64,000 bases of DNA, from the NCBI GenBank assembly GCA_934486825.1, contig CAKSQF010000003.1:1-64000 (forward strand), given 5' to 3'. This DNA comes from an uncultured Eubacteriales bacterium. GTDB lineage: Bacteria > Bacillota > Clostridia > Oscillospirales > CAG-272. The notes under the pieces were generated by a model that was given only the letters and a program-made list of their open reading frames with translations, was not told where the DNA came from and did not search any database. Shown here one piece after another: positions 52,876-61,569 of this stretch (its first letter is position 1; every line of letters starts with the position of its first letter). The position numbers were made by a program, and so were the translations under genes.

Positions 52876-54795
52876 ATGTTTATTCCCGATAAGCTTCTTC
52901 GTTCGGTGAAGCTTACAAAAAAATCCGAAAAGACCGATAACGCCGGTCTTTTCGGAGTTTTTGATACCGACGACAAACTGACGTTTGAATTGACAGTCCC
53001 GCGGGCAATCGGACTTTTCCGTCCGGCGCTTGTGTTTTACAGGGACAGCGATGCCGCCGAAATATCCTTTGAATTTGAACTTTCCGACTTTGATATGATC
53101 TGCGACAGTTTTTCATGCGCCGTCCCAATGGCTGATCTTTGCCCCGACGGTGAGCGTGACGCACTCCTCTGGTATACGGTTGTCGCGGACAGCGGGTACG
53201 GGCGTTTGCGGATATCCTGCTCCCGTTCGTCATACAGACCGGCTGTGAACAGAATCGACAGCGGCTATGACGGCTTTCAGCTTACGGTCAGACCGCCCGC
53301 CTCAGATCACCCCGACGATAAATTCGCGGGCGGGATAATATACCATGTTTTCGTTGACAGATTCGCAAAGGGCAGCAGATCGGTGCCCGTCCGCGAGGAC
53401 GCGATAATCGATCCCGACTGGGAGAACGGCATCCCCGAATATGCGGAGGTGCGCGGCGGATTTGTGAGGAACAACCGCTTTTTCGGCGGAACGCTGTGGG
53501 GTGTGATCGAACACCTTGACTATATAGCAGAACTCGGCGTGAATATGATCTATCTGTCGCCGGTGTTCGAAGCCTACTCCAATCACAAATACGATACCGG
53601 CGATTACATGAAGGTTGACGCTATGTTCGGCGGCGACGAAGCGCTCGCTCTGCTTGTCGGAAAAGCGGGCGAAAAGGGAATATCGGTGATACTTGACGGC
53701 GTTTTCAACCATACCGGTGCCGACAGCAGGTATTTCAATAAATTCGGCAGATACGACAGCGTCGGCGCATATCAGAGCAAGGAGTCTCCTTATTACAAAT
53801 GGTACGAATTTGAGAAATATCCCGACAGTTACCGCTGTTGGTGGGGAATAAATATTCTCCCCGCCGTGACAACGACCGACAGCTCGTATACCGATTTCAT
53901 CTGCGGCAAGGACGGGGTTCTCGCAAAGTATATGAAAATGGGGATTGCGGGCTGGAGACTTGACGTCGCCGATGAACTCAGCGAAGAGTTTCTGGAGGCG
54001 CTTTGCAACAGGGTGAAGACCGAAAACAGCACATCGATTGTGTTCGGCGAGGTCTGGGAGGACGCATCGGATAAGATTGCTTACGGCAGACGCAGAAAAT
54101 ATTTCCGCGGCGGACAGCTTGACTCGGTGATGAATTATCCGCTCCGCGACGGAGTTATCAGATTCGTCAAATACGGAGATAAAGCGGCACTTTTTGAGGC
54201 GACTGCTCTGCTTTATTCGCATTATCCGAAGGAAACGAGCGATCTGCTTATGAACCACCTCGGCACGCATGATACAGAGCGGATACTGACAGTTCTCGGC
54301 GGCGAGCCGGACGGTGACAGACCCGCATCCGAGCTTGCTCTTGCGAGGCTCACCGATGAACAGCGGAGCAGAGCTGTCGAAATGCTGAAACTATGCTGGC
54401 TGATCGTGGCGGCGCTTCCGGGGCTCCCCTGTATATATTACGGCGACGAGGCGGGAATGGAGGGTTATCGCGATCCGTTCAACCGTATGCCGTTCGTGCC
54501 CGAAAGAGCCGATAAGGAGCTGACCGGGTTTTATCGCAGTGTCGGCAAAATGAGGCGGTCGGAGCCGCTCTTTGCAGACGGATATTTCGAGGTCGATGAA
54601 AATACACCCGACGGGGTGTTTGCGTTCAGAAGATTTTCGGGCAGTGATATCGGATATGAGATATATGTTGTTGCAAACGCTTCGGACAGGTTCTATATAA
54701 CCGACGTCGGCGGAGAAGATCTGCTCACAGGTGAAAGGCATAGATATTTTGATGTTTTGCCGAAAAAAGCGGTAATTATACGAAAAAAATTGTGA
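52876..54795 (+). CDS. GH13 alpha-glucosidase, neopullulanase / cyclomaltodextrinase-like
   Basis: A 639-residue cytosolic enzyme. An N-terminal beta domain (about 1-140) resembles those of the neopullulanase group. The GH13 barrel follows: DGVFNHTG near 274-281, GWRLDVADE near 358-366 with the nucleophile Asp, FGEVWEDA near 389-396 with the acid Glu, and LGTHDTERI near 461-469. No signal peptide is present, so it probably acts on internal glucans or imported maltodextrins. It follows glgP by 24 bases and likely completes glycogen breakdown. The exact specificity is open. Confidence 0.9.
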   Translation: MFIPDKLLRSVKLTKKSEKTDNAGLFGVFDTDDKLTFELTVPRAIGLFRPALVFYRDSDAAEISFEFELSDFDMICDSFSCAVPMADLCPDGERDALLWYTVVADSGYGRLRISCSRSSYRPAVNRIDSGYDGFQLTVRPPASDHPDDKFAGGIIYHVFVDRFAKGSRSVPVREDAIIDPDWENGIPEYAEVRGGFVRNNRFFGGTLWGVIEHLDYIAELGVNMIYLSPVFEAYSNHKYDTGDYMKVDAMFGGDEALALLVGKAGEKGISVILDGVFNHTGADSRYFNKFGRYDSVGAYQSKESPYYKWYEFEKYPDSYRCWWGINILPAVTTTDSSYTDFICGKDGVLAKYMKMGIAGWRLDVADELSEEFLEALCNRVKTENSTSIVFGEVWEDASDKIAYGRRRKYFRGGQLDSVMNYPLRDGVIRFVKYGDKAALFEATALLYSHYPKETSDLLMNHLGTHDTERILTVLGGEPDGDRPASELALARLTDEQRSRAVEMLKLCWLIVAALPGLPCIYYGDEAGMEGYRDPFNRMPFVPERADKELTGFYRSVGKMRRSEPLFADGYFEVDENTPDGVFAFRRFSGSDIGYEIYVVANASDRFYITDVGGEDLLTGERHRYFDVLPKKAVIIRKKL

Positions 54796-54864
54796 TTATT
54801 AACATTGAGTTAATAATACCGTAGTATAATTATCGGAGTAAATGAGAGAACGGAGTATATTATT

Positions 54865-55785
54865 ATGAAATTCAGAAGAGTTATATCTGTTATTCTTGCA
54901 CTGCTTGCGGTAACGACATTGTTTGCGGCATGCTCTCCGACAAGCAAGCCGGGGACAACCAATGCAAACGGTACGAAAGACGATCCCACGGACGGAGGCT
55001 CATCGGTAAAAATGAAGTTTCTGAAGGCTGGCAGATCGTCGTGTATCGTAATACGCACGCCCGCAGGAAATGTTATGATCGATACTGCCGCCGATGACAA
55101 GACCGACAAGGTGCTCACCTATCTTGCCGAAAAGAGCATAACAACAATCGACTATCTTATAATCACAAACTATTCAAAGAAACATATAGGCGGCGCCCCC
55201 GCGATACTTGCGAGCAAGGCTGTCACAGTCAAAAACGTCTACGCTCCCGCATATTCGAAGGGAAGCGCAACCTACAATGCGTATGCCGCCGCAATGACCG
55301 ACGCGGGACTTACGGCGACCCTTGTTTCGGAGAATACCGAGATAAAGCTCGGCGACGTGACCTTTACCCTGTATGCTCCTCACAAGGACTATTCCACAGG
55401 CTCGGATGAGAACGACGAGTGCAATTCGGTAGCGGTCGGTATGACATACGGTGAAAAATCCTTCCTTATGACATCGCGTATAAAGGGTGAACGAGTAACC
55501 GAACTGCTTGCCGATCTCAACGGCAAAAAGTTCGATCTTATCACCGTTCCGAATTACGGTATCTATGACAATGAATATGACGGTCTGTTCACTTCTCTCG
55601 GCGCAGCCGATGCAATCGCATTCTGCTCGAACAATGCGGATAAGACACAGATGGACGTTGCGACGATAAACGCACTTACATCGGCAAAGACCCGCGTGTA
55701 TGCAACCCGTGACGGAAGCATTGAAGTGAAGATCAAAACCGACAGTATTGAGATAAACGGAACACCGATAAACAATGTCGGCTGA
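54865..55785 (+). CDS. Lipoprotein with degenerate metallo-beta-lactamase fold
   Basis: A 306-residue predicted lipoprotein with lipobox LFAAC (Cys23). Residues about 48-300 match the ComEC/Rec2-type MBL-fold hydrolases (FLKAGRSSCIVIRTPAGNVMIDTA; HIGGAPAIL; a final beta sheet). The zinc motif that should read T/S-H-x-H-x-D-H is TNYSKKH at 101-107. Three of four ligands are lost and only His107 remains. Enzyme activity is therefore doubtful. It may be a binding or structural protein. Its own transcript is likely, since a TATAAT lies at 54825-54830 but with a poor -35. Confidence 0.8.
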   Translation: MKFRRVISVILALLAVTTLFAACSPTSKPGTTNANGTKDDPTDGGSSVKMKFLKAGRSSCIVIRTPAGNVMIDTAADDKTDKVLTYLAEKSITTIDYLIITNYSKKHIGGAPAILASKAVTVKNVYAPAYSKGSATYNAYAAAMTDAGLTATLVSENTEIKLGDVTFTLYAPHKDYSTGSDENDECNSVAVGMTYGEKSFLMTSRIKGERVTELLADLNGKKFDLITVPNYGIYDNEYDGLFTSLGAADAIAFCSNNADKTQMDVATINALTSAKTRVYATRDGSIEVKIKTDSIEINGTPINNVG

Positions 55786-55800
55786 TAAGCCGATAATAAA

Positions 55801-55838
55801 AAGAACCGACAGAGAGAAAATTCTCTGTCGGTTCTTTT
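55801..55838. terminator. Bidirectional terminator downstream of the MBL-like lipoprotein
   Basis: A 15-bp stem (AAGAACCGACAGAGA left arm), 6-nt loop, T run. Between convergent genes. Confidence 0.9.
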
Positions 55839-55851
55839 GTGTCACTTGATA

Positions 55852-56745
55852 TTATTTCTTCATCCCGAATAATTCGGCAACTGAGAAATCGTCGTCGTCC
55901 TCTTCTTCGGTCGGTTCCGGTCTGCTCTCAACCGGCTTCATAACCACGGTGTGAGCCGTTTCATCTGTTGCCGACGCTTCACCGGATTTGTCCGATTCCG
56001 ATGTGTCGGGAGAAACAATGTTGATAATCCCGTCAGGTATTACGCTTGCGTCGGCGGGAGCGGTTACCGCAATCTTCACGTCCGAATCATCCTCCGACGG
56101 CTTGTCGGTAACCTCGGGCTGATAGTTCCTGCAAAATTCGCTGTTTTTCAGAATAAGCTCGTAAAGTGCCTTTTCCTCTTTTGAGTTGAGCGTGCCGAAT
56201 TCGGAGAACTCCTTAAGCTCGGCAATCAGCCTTGCTCCGGTGAAAACGCAGTCGGAGCTTCTGAAATCATAGGATGCACGGTCGTCTGTCAGAAATACAT
56301 AGTGCCGCACGGCGGGGCAGTAAAGGCTTTTTCGCATGACAAGCGTTGAAATCGCCGAAACATATGTCTGACCCGCTTCGACAAGGTTGGGGATCGACCT
56401 CGTTCCGAGCGCGTCGGTGACCGTCCACGGTCCGCTGTCGGGCGCAACAAATTCGCCCGACCCGCCGCATATGCTGATAACGGCAATTCCGCCCGAACAT
56501 ACGATGACCGAGCAGACTTTCGGCGAAACTCCCGAATCGTCCCTTATTATGTACGGATTCTTTATGACCTTGTTGCCGAATACCGCCGAAAGCAGGGAGT
56601 TTGCGAATCGCTCGTCCCTGACGTTCGATTTGTATATATCCGAAAATACCGAGCGCTTTCTTGCTGCGCAGATTATATAAATTACGAGAATGAATACTGC
56701 AAAGACCGCTGCACAAAGGCAGGCGAACAGAATTTTGTCGGGCAT
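55852..56745 (-). CDS. Single-pass membrane protein with possible NERD-like domain
   Basis: A 297-residue protein. One membrane helix lies at about 5-27. Residues about 45-215 have the rhythm of NERD (nuclease-related) domains: a hydrophobic strand followed by GGIAVISICGGSGEF, then PWTV and a later QTYVSA segment. The expected catalytic E-x-K is not present (S-x-C), so if NERD it is inactive. The acidic, Pro-rich tail (about 225-297) is disordered. The start at 56745 has GAGGTG upstream. I do not claim a function. Confidence 0.55.
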   Translation of the reverse strand: MPDKILFACLCAAVFAVFILVIYIICAARKRSVFSDIYKSNVRDERFANSLLSAVFGNKVIKNPYIIRDDSGVSPKVCSVIVCSGGIAVISICGGSGEFVAPDSGPWTVTDALGTRSIPNLVEAGQTYVSAISTLVMRKSLYCPAVRHYVFLTDDRASYDFRSSDCVFTGARLIAELKEFSEFGTLNSKEEKALYELILKNSEFCRNYQPEVTDKPSEDDSDVKIAVTAPADASVIPDGIINIVSPDTSESDKSGEASATDETAHTVVMKPVESRPEPTEEEDDDDFSVAELFGMKK

Positions 56746-56792
56746 ATGACACCTCGATTTCCACCGATCCTGCGGTGCATAATTATATCTCA

Positions 56793-56821
56793 ATTATATC
56801 TCAATAACATTTTTTTGTCAA
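56793..56821 (-). promoter_or_regulatory. Promoter of the NERD-like gene
   Basis: Minus strand TTGACA at 56816-56821 and TATAAT at 56793-56798, spacing 17 bp. Confidence 0.8.
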
Positions 56822-56904
56822 CCGTAATGGTATTTCAAACTTATTAATTTTCTGATAATTTTGCACTGTTCAGAAAAAGGTTACATATATTTTTATTCTT
56901 CGCC

Positions 56905-56933
56905 TTGCAAACGGGACTTTGCTGTGATAAAAT
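56905..56933 (+). promoter_or_regulatory. Promoter of the 334-residue membrane-protein gene
   Basis: TTGCAA at 56905-56910 and TAAAAT at 56928-56933 with a 17-bp spacer. Confidence 0.65.
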
Positions 56934-56953
56934 ACCGGAAAAGGGGTGATCGT

Positions 56954-57958
56954 ATGGATAACGAAGGTAAAAAGGGGCAGACAGGCGGTAAAGAAAAAGG
57001 GCGCAGGTCGAAAAAGGGCGCGCTGATCTTTATCGCGGTGATGTTTGCGCTCCTGCTGATACTTCCGGTTCTGAATCTGCTGTCGCAGAAGCTGCCGTCA
57101 ATGCCCGATAAGAATGACGGCGGAGAAGCCGCTGTCACGGCAAGGACATATCCGAAGGAATGGTTCGCCACTCCCGACTATAATCAGAATGTTCTGAGCG
57201 ATCCCGAATATGAAGCGGCAGACCGCGCTCTACACTATAAGATCGGCAATGAAACGGTGATGATCGACGGTGACGCCTCCGATTACGGAACACTCTGCGC
57301 TTTCTGGGACGATTATTTCAGAGCGGCGATCGCGGGGAGCGAGTCGATGCTGTCGGGTATGCATACCGATGCCTATGTCGAAAAATTCGGAGGGTTCGAT
57401 GCGATCGCGCCGCAGAAAATATATAATATAACCGTCGAGCTTCTTGACAGACGCGCGATCGAAGACAAAAAATACGCAGGCGGATATGTGAGCTATTTTA
57501 ATGTTTCATATTGTATAAAGGACAATAACGGGACCTTCCGCAACGATTTTTTTGAGGACGATGTGTCGGTGCCGCTCATTTATGAGGTGGTCGAAAATGA
57601 CGGAAGAACGCTTATAAACAATTATTCGAGACAGTCGATGACGACGCCGAACGATGACGATCGGTCGCCGTCGTGGATCATGCCGGTGGTCTGGGCGATC
57701 GTTTTGCTGGTGTCGGTCACGATCCTGCTGATTGTAAAAAGCGGCTTTTGCGGATGTCTTGCGCTTTCCGCATTGGCGGCACTGATTCTTTCGTTTATCC
57801 TTCCGCATAATATCGTCGCACAGATCGTGACATTTTCGGCAGTCGCCGCGCTGTCGGTCGCCCTTTGGGCAGTCATGAAAAAGAGGAAAAAGAGAAATCA
57901 GTCTGCGGAAAAGGTTGCACAGGACAGTCCTGCCGATATCACGGACGGTCGGGCATAA
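56954..57958 (+). CDS. Uncharacterised membrane protein with extracytoplasmic domain
   Basis: A 334-residue protein I do not recognise. A Lys/Gly-rich cytoplasmic N-terminus (1-23) is followed by a membrane helix (about 24-46), an extracytoplasmic domain of about 185 residues (50-235), and three C-terminal membrane helices (about 240-262, 265-282, 285-305). The ATG at 56954 has AAGGGGTG upstream. It is a single gene between a promoter and the hairpin at 58014. The extracytoplasmic part looks alpha/beta in content, without a known motif. Confidence 0.7.
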   Translation: MDNEGKKGQTGGKEKGRRSKKGALIFIAVMFALLLILPVLNLLSQKLPSMPDKNDGGEAAVTARTYPKEWFATPDYNQNVLSDPEYEAADRALHYKIGNETVMIDGDASDYGTLCAFWDDYFRAAIAGSESMLSGMHTDAYVEKFGGFDAIAPQKIYNITVELLDRRAIEDKKYAGGYVSYFNVSYCIKDNNGTFRNDFFEDDVSVPLIYEVVENDGRTLINNYSRQSMTTPNDDDRSPSWIMPVVWAIVLLVSVTILLIVKSGFCGCLALSALAALILSFILPHNIVAQIVTFSAVAALSVALWAVMKKRKKRNQSAEKVAQDSPADITDGRA

Positions 57959-58013
57959 TAATGAAAAAGAGCGTTTTTGCCGGATGTATGCGGCGGAAAC
58001 TGTCGGTTTACGA

Positions 58014-58047
58014 AAAATTGCCCCGCGCGAAAGCGCGGGGCAATTTT
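58014..58047. terminator. Bidirectional terminator between membrane-protein gene and GH92 gene
   Basis: A 15-bp stem (AAAATTGCCCCGCGC left arm) with a GAAA tetraloop and flanking A and T runs. Confidence 0.92.
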
Positions 58048-58068
58048 TCGTTGAAGGCTGTGTGAAAA

Positions 58069-61000
58069 TTATACGTGTCCGAGCAGTTCTATCTGCGAAA
58101 GGGCTGTTTCGCCCGAAAATTCGATCACAACACGATCGGCGGCAAGCTTTGCCTCAAACGGACGGGTCTCGCGTCCCCAATCAAACGAAACGCCGTTCAG
58201 AGTTACCGTATTTTCGGTTTCCGAACCGTTTTTGTAGGCTTTCAGGCTGATCCGACCGACATCCTTTGCATGCTCTGACGAGGTCAGCGTTATCATTTCT
58301 ATGCTGACCCCGGATGCAAAAACAACGGTGATCCGATCGCCGTCATGTATAAGCGTTTCGGTGAGCGAGCAGTTGTCAAACAGCCTGTCGGCAAACTGAA
58401 TGTCCGAGGAGATTTTTGCGTTTTCGGTCAGATCGACTGCCGGTTGTCTGTCCTTTCCGTATTCCGACAGTGAAAACGGCATTATCTTTCCGAAGTCCGA
58501 CGGGGTGCTTCCCATTACAAACCGCAATTCTCCGCCCGAGGCAAGCTCATCATGTGTGACAAACAGTCTGTCAGACTTCTTTCCGTTTATCGTTACCGAT
58601 CTTACATATATGTTCTCCGGGCTGTTGTTTTCGGCGACTATGTGCAGTTTTTTGCCGCCGATGTTAAGATCAACCTCGTCAAAAAGCGGTGAGCCGATCG
58701 CGTACTGACCTGTTGCAAGACAGAGCGGATAAAATCCGAGTGCAGACAGTATAAACCATGCCGACATTTCGCCGTTGTCCTCGTCTCCGGGGTAACCCTG
58801 TCCGAAATCTCCGCCGATGTACAGTCTTGACAGCACCTCTCTTGCGTATTTCTGCGCTTTCCACGGCTGATCGGTGAAATTGTACATGTATATAAGGTGG
58901 TGAGACGGCTGGTTCGAGTGTCCGTAGCGCCCCATTTTAACTTCTCTTGCCTCTCTCTGCTCGTGTATGCCGTCCCATTCACCGCAGGCACCGTATCCGC
59001 GGTAATATGCCTTTGTTTCGAAGATGCTGTCGAGCTTTTTCGCAAGCTCCGCGCGACCGCCGTAAAGTGCGGCAAGTCCCGCTCCGTCAAACGGAACGGA
59101 CGCCGACATGTTGTAGGCATCGGTCTCGGTAAAATCCTTTCCCCAGAAGCAGGGGTCGAATTTGCCGCAGTAATTATTGTCTGATGTCAGCGACCCGTCC
59201 GCTTCTCTGCCGCGGAACCATTTGTCGCCGATATTATCGCCGCCGTCAACGAAGAGCAGGCGGTAGTTTTTTGCTCTGTTTTCAAAATATCTGCGCTCTG
59301 CGGCAAGAGCCGACTTTCTTTCGGGATCGGTTTCGTGTTCAAGCAGCAGACCCGCAAGCACGGAAATTCCGAAATCGTTGATATAACCCTCCATCGACCA
59401 CGAAAATCCCTCGCGCGAGCCGGGAGTCCAGCCGAGGAATATCGATTTTTCGAGAAGCTCACGACCGCCGTCGGTCGGGGTCGGCGAGTAGACGCAGGCG
59501 TTTTTGTATGCGGCGGCGTATGCCTTTTCAATATCGAAACCGAAGTCTTTGACCGCGGCATCGGCGAAAATGATGTCCGACGAAGTGCCTACCATGCAGT
59601 TTACTCCTCCGGGAGCCGACCAGCGCGGTATCAGCCCGTTGTCGTCGTAATGCTTCAGAAAGCCGTTCAGAAGGCGGGGCATATCCTGCGGACAAAGCAG
59701 GGAATATGCCGGCCAGCAGGTGCGGTAGGTGTCCCAGAACCCGTTGTTTATCATCATTTCGCCCTCTTCGACCCGATCGGTGTAGGGTGAGCGGTACACA
59801 TATACCGGAGCTTTGTCGGTTCCGATATTTTCGGCTGTCGAATTCGGATATTTGAAGAGGCAGTAAAGTCCGGAATAGATATTTTCAAGATCGCGCTCTG
59901 CGGCACCCTTTATGTTGTCTATGCAGGAAAGCTTGCCGTCCCAGCGGTCGGCAGCGTCGGCACAGATACTTTCAAAGGTTCTGCCGCGCAGTTCGAGATC
60001 GTGATTTTTCTTTGCCTGCCCGTATGATATGTATGATGTGGCAAAGGTCATGTATATCTTATCCGCGGAAAATGATGCGATCGCATTTTTTCCGCAGACC
60101 GCGGTCGATATCGGCTTTTCGGAGAAGGTTCCGTAGATATACACGGTCTTTGAGCAGTTGTTTTTATGGTCGGAGAAGGCGGTGAAGCTGCCGTCATCGT
60201 CAAAGGCGATGCCGCCGGACCCGTTCTGACAGTCGAAGATCACCGAATGATGCACGGCACTTTTGCCGAACGATAACATGGCAATAAGTCCGTGATCTGT
60301 CGGGGATATCTCTATCATACTGTCTGCGGCGTCCCCGCCCTTTTCGTCAAATGCGACCGAGTAATAGTGAGCAAAAGCAAGCTCGTTTTCGTGAGCGAAA
60401 ATGTTCGTCATGTCGGCTGTGGCAAAGCCCTTGCCGTCACCCGCAAGTCGGGAGGTGTTTATCATGAACTGCCATGTTCCTCTGTCGCCGATCCAGATCG
60501 ACGGCTCGTGCGAGATGCCGATGCTGTCAAACCTGCGGCTGAGATAGTCGTAGTGTTTGTCGGACGCATGATTTGTGATCGGACCGTACATGTTGAAGCC
60601 GTGCGGAAGCAGAACGGCGGGCGCGGTCAGACCGCGGGAGAATGATGAAGAGTCATTCGTTCCGCGGAGAATGTTTATGTAGTGGCAGAGCCTCGTCCGC
60701 TCGGTCGGCTTGCGGTCGTATATCGATATGTCGTCGAAGAAGCTCTCAAAATCCGAGCTTTTGGGCGGACCGTCGTATGAAATAACTGTCCTTGTTACCG
60801 TCTTGCCCGCAAGAGCGCCGAGCGGGACGGATATTTTGTTCCACTGGCAGACGTACAGTCTTTTTGACTTTCCCATTGAGGATGGGTCGGCATGAACGCC
60901 GTTTCCGTCGCATATACCCTTGTCCGACAGCCTGCTTCCGTCTGACAGATAAAGATCTACCGAGAAAAATGACTGCGAGTAATTATAGTCGTAATTTTCT

Positions 61001-61329
61001 TCGGCGCGGGAGGGAAATATGTAATATTCAAGGGTGCTGTTTTCCGAGACCGTTATGTTCTGACCGTCGGCGATGACGACTTCAAAACGCATCGGTTCCT
61101 TTTCGGGATGTCCGGATATTTTCAGCACTCCATCACCCGATATGCCTGTGTGTTCGTAGCCCACAAGGCTTTTGTCGGGACCGTCGCAGACCGACAGTCG
61201 GAGGTCGCAGGGGGACGGTGCGTCGTATGTGTACGACCGTCCGGAGTCAAATGAGTCAAAAAAAAGAGTTGTTTTTTCGAAAAACTTCGGCAGAAGCTTT
61301 TCGGTGCTGTCCGATATTATGCGTTTCAT
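58069..61329 (-). CDS. GH92-family alpha-mannosidase, cytosolic
   Basis: A 1086-residue calcium-dependent exo-alpha-mannosidase of glycoside hydrolase family 92. An N-terminal beta-sandwich domain (about 230-450) precedes the alpha/alpha barrel. Family signatures: NNGFWDTYRTCWPAYSLL near 557-575, and GYPGDEDNGEMSAWFILSAL near 898-917 with the acidic catalytic residues. A C-terminal beta region ends the protein, and a lectin-like N-terminal region (about 15-210) adds length. No signal peptide is visible, which is unusual because most studied members are secreted. The start at 61329 has AAAGGA about nine bases upstream. Confidence 0.92.
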   Translation of the reverse strand: MKRIISDSTEKLLPKFFEKTTLFFDSFDSGRSYTYDAPSPCDLRLSVCDGPDKSLVGYEHTGISGDGVLKISGHPEKEPMRFEVVIADGQNITVSENSTLEYYIFPSRAEENYDYNYSQSFFSVDLYLSDGSRLSDKGICDGNGVHADPSSMGKSKRLYVCQWNKISVPLGALAGKTVTRTVISYDGPPKSSDFESFFDDISIYDRKPTERTRLCHYINILRGTNDSSSFSRGLTAPAVLLPHGFNMYGPITNHASDKHYDYLSRRFDSIGISHEPSIWIGDRGTWQFMINTSRLAGDGKGFATADMTNIFAHENELAFAHYYSVAFDEKGGDAADSMIEISPTDHGLIAMLSFGKSAVHHSVIFDCQNGSGGIAFDDDGSFTAFSDHKNNCSKTVYIYGTFSEKPISTAVCGKNAIASFSADKIYMTFATSYISYGQAKKNHDLELRGRTFESICADAADRWDGKLSCIDNIKGAAERDLENIYSGLYCLFKYPNSTAENIGTDKAPVYVYRSPYTDRVEEGEMMINNGFWDTYRTCWPAYSLLCPQDMPRLLNGFLKHYDDNGLIPRWSAPGGVNCMVGTSSDIIFADAAVKDFGFDIEKAYAAAYKNACVYSPTPTDGGRELLEKSIFLGWTPGSREGFSWSMEGYINDFGISVLAGLLLEHETDPERKSALAAERRYFENRAKNYRLLFVDGGDNIGDKWFRGREADGSLTSDNNYCGKFDPCFWGKDFTETDAYNMSASVPFDGAGLAALYGGRAELAKKLDSIFETKAYYRGYGACGEWDGIHEQREAREVKMGRYGHSNQPSHHLIYMYNFTDQPWKAQKYAREVLSRLYIGGDFGQGYPGDEDNGEMSAWFILSALGFYPLCLATGQYAIGSPLFDEVDLNIGGKKLHIVAENNSPENIYVRSVTINGKKSDRLFVTHDELASGGELRFVMGSTPSDFGKIMPFSLSEYGKDRQPAVDLTENAKISSDIQFADRLFDNCSLTETLIHDGDRITVVFASGVSIEMITLTSSEHAKDVGRISLKAYKNGSETENTVTLNGVSFDWGRETRPFEAKLAADRVVIEFSGETALSQIELLGHV

Positions 61330-61381
61330 CGGCACGATTCCTTTCGTATACTGTTGTCCGTGGCAAACGGTACCTATATGT

Positions 61382-61410
61382 ATTATAACATCCTGCCGTG
61401 CCGATGTCAA
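61382..61410 (-). promoter_or_regulatory. GH92 gene promoter
   Basis: Minus strand TTGACA at 61405-61410 and TATAAT at 61382-61387, 17-bp spacing, full consensus. Confidence 0.88.
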
Positions 61411-61483
61411 CAGAGCATGCCGCGATAGTCAAAAAAGCCAAAAAATTTTTTCTGATATTTATCAAAATTGTGGCATAAGCCTA

Positions 61484-61512
61484 TTGACATTGAGAAATGT
61501 TTATTGTATAAT
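61484..61512 (+). promoter_or_regulatory. pyrC-carAB promoter
   Basis: TTGACA at 61484-61489 and TATAAT at 61507-61512, 17-bp spacer, full consensus. Confidence 0.88.
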
Positions 61513-61523
61513 AACCGAGGCTT

Positions 61524-61566
61524 GGGGCAACTGCCCCGATGATAAACAGATAAAGAGGAGGTTGCC
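61524..61566 (+). promoter_or_regulatory. Possible translation switch in the pyrC leader
   Basis: GGGGC/GCCCC forms a small hairpin at 61524-61537. The overlapping GGCAAC (61526-61531) is also complementary to GTTGCC (61561-61566), which lies next to the GAGGAG ribosome site. The two pairings exclude each other. Confidence 0.35.
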
Positions 61567-61569
61567 GTA

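Noticed and set aside
54799..54830. Promoter for the MBL-like lipoprotein gene
   Set aside because: TATAAT at 54825-54830 is good, but the only TTG-like -35 elements give 14- or 20-bp spacing, so it is not listed as a feature.
61513..61569. PyrR-type attenuator before pyrC
   Set aside because: The leader is too short for an anti-terminator plus terminator, and there is no T run after the hairpin.
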